Shown here one piece after another: positions 38,544 to 48,187 of a stretch of 64,000 nt of DNA (the first letter of the stretch is position 1; the number at the start of each line of letters is the position of its first letter). The translations under genes were made by a program, and so were the position numbers. Under the pieces are notes generated by a model that made no database searches, had not been told where the DNA came from, and was given only the letters and a program-made list of their open reading frames with translations. The DNA comes from Eleginops maclovinus (lineage: Eukaryota; Chordata; Actinopteri; Perciformes; Eleginopidae), in NCBI RefSeq assembly GCF_036324505.1, contig NC_086354.1:6492217-6556216 (forward strand). Direction: 5' to 3'.

Positions 38544-39370
38544 CAGGGTGCGATTTGACAAAAAAACAGAGGGGGGGATGTTTTTTTTAATTTATTCATA
38601 GACAAGAACATTGGACTTTTAACTTGCATAACTAGGGAGAAAAAACCGCAAAAAGTAGACAGGCCCTTTTTTCGGGTCCGTGGATTAGTCCCCATCACAA
38701 CATGGCAAAACTTTTAATAACCCATACATGGATTTCTATTCAACGTCACAAAAACATGCGTACGCACTAACAGGCAGAAAGCACCATAGAACAGCATCAA
38801 TGCTCTCCATGAAAAGACCCTCCAATTAACTTAAATCAAACACTCAAAATAATTCACTAAATAGCACAACGTGCTGTCAACACTCAGGGACAGGTCTGGA
38901 AAACTAGACAAAGTAAACAGTCGGCTCTGGTGACAAATTTGTGGTGGCTTTTTCGTTTTTCCTATCGGGGCATTGTCTGCAGCATTTCGGCCCTCTTCTA
39001 TCCACAATTCTGCAAATGGGTCCTGTAAAGTAAGATGATATGCTGCTCTGAACGCGTTTCATGTTTGGTTCAGCGCTGTTTTTCCTGCGAAGTTCCCGCA
39101 CAAAAATGTTACAATGTTTTTGTGTTCGATGACGTTCAGAAATATGCACCGTCTGCCAGAAGGCTGCTGAATAGCCTACTCTGATGTAAAGACACTGAAG
39201 ATCGTTAGATTTCAAGAGTTTAAGTAGGCTAGCAGTTAAGTTGCATTCATCGCTATCAAGGGGGGGAAATCCTTGTCCCCACCGGAGATAAAAATAATTT
39301 AGCAGAGGTAGGGATAGGAAAACCAGAGGGGGGGAAATCCTCACCATCCCCCCCTACAAATCGCACCCTG
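38544..39370 (-). mobile_element. hAT-type DNA transposon, complete ends, non-autonomous
   Basis: Inverted termini CAGGGTGCGATTTG (left) and CAAATCGCACCCTG (right), extended inside by a G7-ATG / CAT-C7 pair. Flanked by a perfect 8-bp direct repeat ACTGTATC at 38536-38543 and 39371-39378, the target duplication length of the hAT superfamily. On the minus strand a frame from 39062 begins MKRVQSSISSYF, which resembles the N-terminus of hAT transposases, but it ends after about 52 codons (38904). The 827-bp unit therefore appears to be an internally deleted derivative. It sits between the convergent 3' ends of c8b and c8a. Confidence 0.9.
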
Positions 39371-39565
39371 ACTGTATCATTAAACTAGATCAGTCTGAAG
39401 CACTGACCTTGATTCAGCTTCTGTTTAAATTCAAACTTCACATTCAAAGCATTTAAAAATCGGAATACAAAGCATTTACACAAGTCTGCACAACACGCAT
39501 TTATTGCTACCTTGATATACAGATTAGTATAGTCTGTGTCCTGATAAAGGCATTCATTTCATTTT

Positions 39566-39571
39566 TTTATT
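39566..39571 (-). terminator. c8a: c8a polyadenylation signal AATAAA
   Basis: TTTATT on the + strand is AATAAA on the minus strand, about 77 nt after the c8a stop codon at 39648-39650. No canonical AATAAA was seen downstream of the c8b stop before the hAT element; TATAAA at about 38373 is a candidate variant for c8b. Confidence 0.6.
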
Positions 39572-39647
39572 CAAAGCTCAGACAGATAAACAGGGTAAAA
39601 AGCAGTTTTTAATTCATAAAAAAAACAGATTTTCACGCTGAGCGAGT

Positions 39648-39799
39648 TCAACAGTGCCGAGTCTGAGAGGAGGAGCCTCTGCAGGTTGATCCGCCCCCAT
39701 CAGGAGCAGGGTTATCACAGGATCTTGTCCGAGTCTTCTTCCCCGACGCACATGTTGACCAGGCCCCCCAGCACGACCACGACCCATTTGTCCTGGTAT
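39648..39799 (-). CDS. c8a: c8a terminal exon (second thrombospondin repeat)
   Basis: Too short and too far from the rest of the gene to show as a long frame. Read on the minus strand from 39799 after acceptor TTTAAAG, it joins exon 10 (phase 1) in frame. It encodes [17 protein letters not shown], then [17 protein letters not shown] and a final RHC before TGA. This aligns with the last exon of c8b (GSWNCWGAWSSC, RQCNNPAPGNGGLPC) and with the C-terminal TSP1 of C8 alpha. Without it the c8a frame would run into the intron and stop after a few codons. Acceptor chosen on phase: the alternative AG 7 nt inside breaks the frame. Confidence 0.92.
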
Positions 39800-42700
39800 C
39801 TTTAAATGAAAAATTAAGGGGTTTTATGCCAGGTTTAACAAAAAAACATTGATACAGAATGATACCTTGAAAAATGCAGATTATTAGTTGGTATATTTAG
39901 AAAAGTCACTATTTTATTAAAATGTCATAATTGTTTTTAGGAGTCAACTCCTTTTTAGTTAACAATTTCAGCTGTCTCCCCACTGATTTTTTTTTTTCTT
40001 TCTTTTGAGCTGCACCAGTTGATCAATCAAATTGTCTACAAACATTTCTCGTCCCTTAGGCAGCCACTTTATTTGCCCTGAGATTGAAATTTTGCATGAA
40101 CAAATTAATTGGTGGACTGATGCATGCCCAAGTGACACAGCTGAACAATTCCCAAGCGGCTTCAAACCTGTGATGTCACCCAACTCTCTCAAAGCGTTCA
40201 CACTTCTGGTCTAAAGATTATTAAAAACAGAAAACTTAAACAAAATGTTCCTCCTGTGTACAGTGGTCATTCAATTTGGAAAGTCGCTATAGAGACCAGA
40301 ACGGCTGTGAACATGTTTATTTCTGCAGTAGGCCTACAGTTGGGCATATTCACAATGGGGTATATAAAGATTGCATTTTTATTTTGAGCCAGCCTCAAGT
40401 GCACATTCAAGGGACTGCAGTTGTTTGCACTTCCGCTTTGGCCTATTCGTTTAACCCTTAATGTTGTCGCATAGTCATACCCCTTTCTCTCTCTCACCTA
40501 TTTTAATTAACAATGTTAATATAATATAAATAGTTAGCTTAGCATAAAGACTGTAAACTGGAGGCAAAAGCTTTATTTTTGCAAATTATTGTAATTGTTA
40601 AGCATATTTGGTAATATGAGTGGCAAAGCCATGTTAAATAGCCCACGCAGTGAATATGTGTGGCTGCTTGCACTAGGATGCTATTGTGAGCATGCGCAGA
40701 ATAAAAGGTGTGAGTTTTAATACCAAAGAGACAATGGTGGTCTGTAACTATTCTCCCGTGAATAATAGCCACTAGAAGGTGATAGCTAACCACTTTGGTG
40801 ACTGTGATAACGTTAAACTGCTGCGGAAATGTGTAATGACACAGCTTATGGACCAAGTCATGCAGACTTTTATTCGACGGTGATGAGAAAAAATTAGGAA
40901 CTCTGTTAAACAAGGTTCCTTGCGCATATGGAGTTGCGCGGCCTCAGAGAAGCTATCTTGGAAGACCCCCAGATAGACGAAGTCGAGGACGAAGCGGCTC
41001 ACGCGGAAGATGAGGTAAAGAACGGCGAGGCATATGCAGAGCTAGTGCAATGTCTAGACAACAGAAGTTTGTCATTGATAATGAGAGACGCGAATCGTGA
41101 CGGAAGAAAAGCAATGGAGATTCTTCGCGAGCACTATGCGGGAAAGGACAAACCCGGCGTTGTGAGTTTGTATTGTGAACTTTCCTCACTCCATAAGGCT
41201 AGCAATGAAACGGTCACTGACTATATTATTCGAGTAGAGAAATATTCACCTCATTGAGAAGAGCAGACGAGCATGTTAGCGATGGGCTTCAGATAGCCAA
41301 GGTAGTAAAGGGGCTACCTGATTCATACAAGCCATTCATCATTCACATCACCCAGACAAATGACAGTGTAACGTTCGGCTAGTTTAAAACAAAACTGAGA
41401 ATTTATAAGAGTACTGAAAAATATGGGAAGAGCGACGTGGATGTAGAAGAAGACAACGTGATGAAGACTAGCGGGGCAACGAGGTTTCGTGGAAGAGGAA
41501 GAGGAAAGAAAATGGCGCTGGCTGATGTCGAGTGTTACACGTGCGGTAAAAAGGGACACATGGCCAGGACATGTCCAGGCGAGAAGAGAGGAACGAAAAT
41601 GGGACACACCACAGCGAGGAAGGGGGCGCGGTCGAGGACGAGGCCGTGACCAGGTGAAGAAAGCTGAAGGAGAGATGGAGGCAGAGCCTACATCTTTCTG
41701 TTTTTTCAAGTTGAGTGACTGTCCAACACAAAGAGGAAACAAGAAGGGTCTCATGGTCAACTGCGGGGCTTCAACACACATGATCAACGACGCCACAAAG
41801 TTCAAAACAGTTGACAAGCGCTTCAGACCTGAGGACCACATGATCGAGCTTGCCGACGGAACAAAGGTGAGCGGATGGCCAAGATGAGGGGAGACGCCGA
41901 AGTCCACTTGCTGGACAGCGAGGGAATAAAGGTGAAAACGAGGCTTAAGCAAGCACTCTACATCCCAATGTTTCCACAAAACATATTTTCAGTCAAAGCA
42001 GCGACAGCCAACAGAGCCGAGATCCGCTTCAGGGATGATGACTGGCTAGTCCACAAGGATGGTACCAAGTTCAAAATGGATGTGTATGGGCTGTATTACC
42101 TTAGCACAGTAGAAGATGAAAATGTTGATGAAGTGTATGGTTGTCATGACATTCATGTGGCATAGGATACTTGGTCATTGTAATTTTGATGATGTTGCAA
42201 AATTAGAAAAGGTGGCTAAAGGGATGTCGATAAAAGGGAAAAATGACAAGTCCAATCAAAACTGAAATATGCACACTGGGCAAATTTACACAAAGCAGAA
42301 ACAGACAAGCAGACGCTAAAGCTACAACCGTACTAGAGCTAGTACACACAGACCGATGCGGTCCTATAGAACCAGCAGTCAAAGATGGATACAGGTATGC
42401 GATAGCATTTACTGATGATTACAGCGAGATGATTTTTCCATACTTTATCAAAGCAAAGAGTGACACGACAAAAGCTACAGGAAAATTCATAGCAGATGTA
42501 GCTCCATGTGGAAGGACAAAGGGCATAAGATCTGATAACGGTACAGAGTTTACCGGACAGGAGTTCCAGTCCTTACTTAGGAGCAACGGGATAAGGCAAG
42601 AGACGAGTGCACCCTACTCACCTCATCAGAATGAACTGCAATGACAGGGTGGAGAACCTTATTCGAGATGTCACAATGCATGCTATTGGAGAGTAACCTC

Positions 42701-45700
42701 CCAAAGCAATTATGGACATATGCTGTACAGACAGCAGCTCAAATCCGCAATAGGTGTTACAGTAAGCGGCTAGAGCAGACACCTTACCATGTTTTCACAG
42801 GAAAAACACCTAACCTATATAACAAAGAGACACTGGTGGTCTGTAATTATTCTCCCGTGAATAATAGCCACTAGCAGGTGATAGCTAACCACTTTGGTGA
42901 CTGTGATAACGTTAGACTGATGCGGAAATGTCTAATGCTACAGTAATGCCATTTTTTTCTGCTGTATTAACTAATGAAAAACTTCTCACCTCTTCTGAGA
43001 GTTTCTTCACAGGCCTCCCCCCGGTAGCCAGACTTACAGATGCAGCTACAGGAAGTACTGGTGAGGACAGGAATGCCATTGTGCCTGCAGGGGGCGCAGC
43101 GACAGGAGTCAAACTGTTGAAGATACTCATCCAATCCCCTCTCCAAGTTGGCCAGTCGCGCACCTGCTTGGTCGGCAGCCGTGCTGAGGCGCACTAGCTC
43201 ATAAATTGGCATGGTCTATGATTGGACAGAGATAGGAAGAGCACAAAAGATACTAAAAAGCAGGTCATGAACAAAAAGTTTATCTATAACGTATATTCTG
43301 TTTTAATTCTGTGTAAAATAGTGTAATCTCAAATCATATTCCAGTTAGTGACCTCGTGTTCGATGAGTGTTGGGTTGTATTTAAGGGATGCTCCCCATTT
43401 CCTGTAGGTGTCAGGGTTCCTGATAGCCAAAATGCCACCGCTGCTGAAGGTATTTCCCCCCTTTACTAGAGTAACAATGTCCTCGATCATAGCTGAATCT
43501 GAGTCCTGTTCTACCATTCAAAAGAGGAGAGAAATAAAAGCTTTGATAACACTCTACTGCATCACTCTTTTATATCAGGTGTCGATTAAATAGAAATAGT
43601 TCAAAATAAAGATTTTTGATTACTTACCTGCACTCAATTTTCCCTTTTTTTTGCATGACTTCCCACCCACTTTGAGGTTTACTGAAGTATAGCCATTGAT
43701 AGGATAGCTTATACCAATAGAGCCACCAAAGCATCGCCCAGATTGTTCAGCATTAATATCTGTGAAAGTAAAGAGAATTTAACAAAGGTTACCTCAGGCT
43801 ACCTTTCTTATCAATTTACATTAATTAAAAAACTGTAGGGCTGACAGTACTTGACTGTGCCATGGACGTTTTGTTGACGACAACAATGTATTCAAGGGTT
43901 CCTCCCATAGTTCCCTCTGTGACATAGTGGGTGCCAAATGTGCTGAAGAAGCGGGAGTACATCCCAAAGTCATACTGCTCCGGGAGCTCCATTAGTGAAA
44001 TGTAGAAATCTTCATGAAGCATCAACTGATTACTTCTCATTTTGAAGTGGGCTGTTTGCACTTTGGAATAAAGCCTGATGAAACCTAAGTCCTGAGAACA
44101 AATAAAAAAAGTTTTTTATAGACTTTTCTTTTAGAATAGGTGTTTAGATTATATTATTTATTAACCTCAAACAATGGGCTATCTTTTGACACTTACCGCT
44201 GGATAAAGGACTTTAAATTGTGGATAATACACACAGTGAGATGAGAAGATAGATCAATACCAGTTTGATATTTACCCTGAATATTAAGCTAAGTTAGTAC
44301 AATGGTAGCTAAACATTAAGACTGAAAGTGAGTGGAAACATCGAGCCATGACTCTGTCCAAAGCTAACAAAATCCACCTACAACTTCACAATTGACCTCT
44401 TACTTGATTTTAGTCTTTAAAAAAACAAGCTGGGAGGCAGTACATTTTGGACACGACTAGGCTAGCTGTCTCTGTTTGCGGTCTTTATGCTAAGCTAAGC
44501 TAAACTAAGCTAACTTGCTGCTGGCAGTAGCTTCCTCTGTGTAGTAGTTGAAATGAATGAGTGGTATCAAATCTACTTGTCTAACTCTTTGCAAGAAAAT
44601 TTCCCAAAATGGCAATCTAATGCTTTGAGAAATCTGCAAACCCTGATATTTAAAATAAACAAAATAGTTAACTGCACTTCATGCATAGCATTTTCACCTT
44701 ACGGTCAACAGATCATACCTGACTTTTATGTTGCGTTATGTTTTTGAGAAACTCAGATTCAAAACTTGCAGTCACTCCAACTTCCACATAATAGACCCCA
44801 ACTGAGACTCCCGCATTGGAAGAACTCATAGTTTTTCTTGCTTCCAGGAGGCTTGTCATATCTTCATAGTATTCCTGAGAACCCTCTGACGTAGCTTGAG
44901 CCTGAAATTCAATACAAACATCTTATCAAAATCAAAACGTCTTAATTCAAACAGCCCATTTATTAAAGACACCTCAAAAAAGATAACGACATTACAATAC
45001 CACAAAATGGTAGGTATGGTAGTTATAAGGTTTCCTGTAGTTCTTCTCATCTTCATTGTAGTGAAGGTTCTCACAGAATGCATCGTAGAGGAATTTCCTC
45101 CATTCACCATTATAGACATATTCACACTTTCCTCCAAAGTACTTCGGGTCAAGTACATGATCCACATAGTCTCCAGTCAAGCTGTTGTAGCTATAGGCAA
45201 GGAAGTACAAATCAGTCAAGTGATAAGGTCCAAGATTTTACTTGAAATACATGTCTGTTAGGGTACTTTCTAATGTCAAATAAGGTATCCCAAAGCAGAT
45301 GGCCCACTGATGAAGGTCCTCAAATTTCAATTATTACAAACTGAGCGTACGGAAACATTTTCGGAAAAAATAAATCCCAAGCAGTGAACTGTGGGAAGTA
45401 ACAAAAACACATCCCTTTAACTGTCATTGCCATAGGCACTGCCAAATACATGAGCTCTCCAAGATTGACGTTTAAATGGGACACATTTGTATGAATAATA
45501 GTGTATATAGATATATGATGTTTTGAAGCAATTTGATTGGATGAGGAAGGAATTGTTAGGTGTTTATGTATTTATCCTAAAGCTGTATGTGCTGTTACTT
45601 TTTTTTACAACTGTCCAGCTTTGCATTGCTTAAAAAAAAAGTCCTTCCTTATAGATATATAAACTAAAGAGAATAATAACACCATTATATGCATTATTTA

Positions 45701-47542
45701 CCCCTGAGTGCCACGTTCAGCCCCAGGGATAGGTAGTAAGGTTGAACATTTGTCATCTCTCCGGCTGATTTCTTCACAGTCGTCTTCGTCAGAAAAGTCC
45801 TCGCAGTCCGACTCTCCATTGCAGCGAAGGGACTGGCTGATGCAGCGCCCTGGATACAAAGAAGCACAGATAGACTTATACTGGATACACACGCAAATAG
45901 AAAAAGCATCTTCTTAACAATAATGTGTTGCTTGAACGGGCGTTGGTGGGACTGGCCTGTTTCCTTGCAGGTGAAGCTCTCTCCACAGTAATCTGTCACC
46001 ATACACTGAGTTGTCACTGTGGGACATGCCAACTTCTCCCATAGTGTCTCAAAGCACTCAGTGCCAGAAAACTGAGAGGGCTTCTCTAATTGTCTGAAAC
46101 GGACCTGAAACAAAGGCCAAACATTAGTCAGCATTAAAATCCCCCAGTATGTTCATTCCTTTATATACTGTGCCATCATTCGTGAACAGACTTCTGCATA
46201 AACACAGAAGAAGGCCACGTTTATAGCATGGATTTTTTTTCATACTTTTGCAGGTTAAAAAACATATACATTCAATAAATATTCCCCATTATTTCTACAT
46301 TCCCTAAAAGTAGCTAACATATTTGATATATATGTGGAGTAAAGTTTTTGTTACTGATAAGCCAGAAAATGATTACGTAGATTATTCAATCATTTGGTCC
46401 ACAAAATGTCAGAAAGTAGTCAAATATGTCCGTTCCAGATTCTCAAAGTACAAGATAATGTCCTTCAGTGTCTTGTTATGTAAGTCTAAAACCAAAAGGT
46501 GTTCATATAATATGATAATAAACAGAGAAAGCAGGAAATCATAATATTTGGGAGGCTGAAAACAACATTTCTGCCATCTTTCAATGGAAAAAAATGATCA
46601 ATCGGTTATCAAATTGGTTGATTTGTTTATTCTGTACAAGATAGGGAGCTGGTAGACAGATTTTGTTTAGACATAAGGGTAGCGATTTACCTCTGTTTCC
46701 AGTCTGTATGCTAAGCTAAGCATATTGGCTGTTGGTAGCTTTCTAATATGCACTATGGACAGATATACTGTAGGAGGTATCAATGTTCTTCTGACTCTCA
46801 GCAAAAATGCAAACAAGCATCTTTTCCAAATTAAAAAATGTATTGCAATCAAATGAGTTTGCACATTTTCTTTCCGGTGGATCGACTCACAGTTGCATCT
46901 TTTATGTAAAGTCTGGGGTTCTGGGAGCTTAAAATGTCAGCAACATTGTACAATTAAGGCAGACTTGTGTTGACCTTATTAGAGCAGATGTGCTGTTTGA
47001 GGATAATAATTTCACCCTTTGGAACCATTGATCATTTCGTCCAAAAATAACTGATCAGAGCTACCAAACCGAGAACTGTGTCAACACTACAGTGTTATCT
47101 TTACTTTTTCTAGGTATTGTAAAAGCCACTCATAATAAGTAATCGTATTTTTTATACAACATCTTTGCATGACTGATTTATGAAATGTATTGAGAAAACA
47201 ACATTACCTTTTTGTCTGTGCAGGAGTTACATGGAGTCCAGGATGACCATCTCCCCAGTTGACAGTTGATCGGATTTGGTTTGTTTGCAGCTCTGGCCCT
47301 CCTCGTCCCAGCCCAACTGTCACCCCCAAAACACCTTTACTATCTCAGTTCTTATATCCATAGAATATATTAAATCCCTAACAACATTTAATCAAGTGAG
47401 TGTAAGACATATTAAAGCGAGGAATACTGCACCTCTTATCAGCAGTTGTCCATGGCCTCCTGGATGCAATCACAGCTGGGCTAAAATTTAAAGCAAGGTG
47501 CAATGTACATAAAGTCAGGAGTAAATTAAAAGATGTCTCCAT
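39648..47542 (-). CDS. c8a: complement component C8 alpha chain, 11 exons, 598 aa
   Basis: Exons in transcript order (minus strand): 47433-47542, 47208-47316, 45957-46104, 45702-45849, 45001-45190, 44719-44901, 43851-44091, 43628-43759, 43353-43510, 42990-43215, 39648-39799. Phases close throughout and the total is 599 codons with stop, near the usual C8 alpha length. Exon 1 encodes a signal peptide ([20 protein letters not shown]). A TSP1 repeat ([12 protein letters not shown]) follows, then an LDL-receptor A repeat from about residue 123 ([16 protein letters not shown]), the MACPF domain with [13 protein letters not shown] at about 348-360, an EGF-like region ([10 protein letters not shown]) and a C-terminal TSP1. 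[22 protein letters not shown] and CFGGSIGI identify alpha rather than beta. C8 alpha pairs with C8 gamma, is held by C8 beta and is the first chain to cross the target membrane. Intron 3 uses a GC donor (ACAG|GCCAGT). The gene is tail-to-tail with c8b. Confidence 0.94.
40591..42947 (+). mobile_element. Copia LTR retrotransposon with RT deletion and target duplication
   Basis: GTAAT at 40591-40595 and 42943-42947 is the target duplication. The 5' LTR runs 40596-40843 (TGTTAAGC to GACACA, TG...CA). The 3' LTR is truncated: only 42823-42942 remains, about 93 percent identical to 40724-40843. Between them are Gag remnants (40928-41640), a CCHC zinc knuckle ([14 protein letters not shown]), a protease region whose active-site triplet reads NCG instead of D-S/T-G, and an integrase core ([31 protein letters not shown]) ending at PNLYN near 42825. 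Reverse transcriptase and RNase H are missing. The element lies in the last intron of c8a, antisense to that gene. Confidence 0.9.
40928..42830 (+). pseudogene. broken Copia gag-pol
   Basis: A Gag fragment ([29 protein letters not shown]) starts at 40928 and lacks the normal N-terminus. Frames then shift near 41256, 41650, 41880 and 42640, with stops between. The order nucleocapsid knuckle, protease, integrase is the Copia order (integrase before reverse transcriptase), which separates it from Gypsy. The coding part stops abruptly in the integrase C-terminal region, where the deletion into the 3' LTR begins. Confidence 0.85.
44160..44535 (-). repeat. dispersed teleost repeat in c8a intron 6
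   Basis: Contains GATGAGAAGATAGATCAATA, CTCTGTCCAAAGCTAACAAA, CCACCTACAACTTCAC and GTCTTTATGCTAAGCTAAGC, in the block set of the copy at 12703. Shorter relics occur at about 46690-46745 (TTTCCAGTCTGTATGCTAAG) and 40530-40570 (TTAGCTTAGCATAAAGACTG). Confidence 0.5.
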
Positions 47543-48187
47543 GCTGAAAGTGAGTTGCTAGTCCTTAGAACTAAAATACCACATCCCAAAAGAGTCGTTG
47601 TGTTGTGACTTCACTCACTGCACTCTTGATCAACCACAGTGAATGATTGATCAAGAGTAAACACATGCTCTTACAACAGTTCGGAATGTTTTTTTTAAGA
47701 ATATATAACCCCAGAACACACTTACAGCCAAAACATGGTGTCCCAATACAAACACAATAAACACTTTTGATGTCATAACAGTAAAACTATTTAAAACAAC
47801 TACAACTGAAACACAAAAGTTTCCCTTTTTACAATTTCTGCAGTAAGGAATATTATGTATTGTTGTAGTTGAGATTATTATCATGATTATTTTTATTGAG
47901 AATATTATCATTAAAAAGAATAAAGAAACAGTGACGCTGCCTCTTTAACGGCACTACGTGACGTCCCTCCTGATTTGTCTATTAAGCAGCACGGACGCAC
48001 ATGTCATCAGGTCACGCGCAGCAGGTGCGTCTCGTGTGCTTCTCGCGGCATCAATTTCAAATTGTTTGTTTTAGCAGCCTGTTTCTTCTAATGATTTATC
48101 AACGAAGCCGACAGCTTCCACGTGACCTCAGTTTAGACCGCTTTCCGACGGTGAAAACCTGAACAGGAATGAACAAAACGAGCTACA
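47543..48187. promoter_or_regulatory. divergent promoter region of c8a (-) and fyb2 (+)
   Basis: Only 645 bp separate the two start codons. On the c8a side, TGTTTAC (minus strand; 47657-47663) with an adjacent TTGATCAATCA lies about 115 bp upstream of the c8a ATG; these resemble FOXA and Onecut/HNF6 sites. On the fyb2 side, the more GC-rich part from about 47940 has a CRE-like TGACGTC at 47959-47965. A short upstream ATG at 48169 is out of frame with fyb2. Regulatory roles are inferred from motif and position only. Confidence 0.4.

Noticed and set aside
40928..42830. Copia element as a domesticated gene
   Set aside because: Several frameshifts and stops, a lost protease triplet and intact target duplications point to a dead transposon copy rather than a selected gene.
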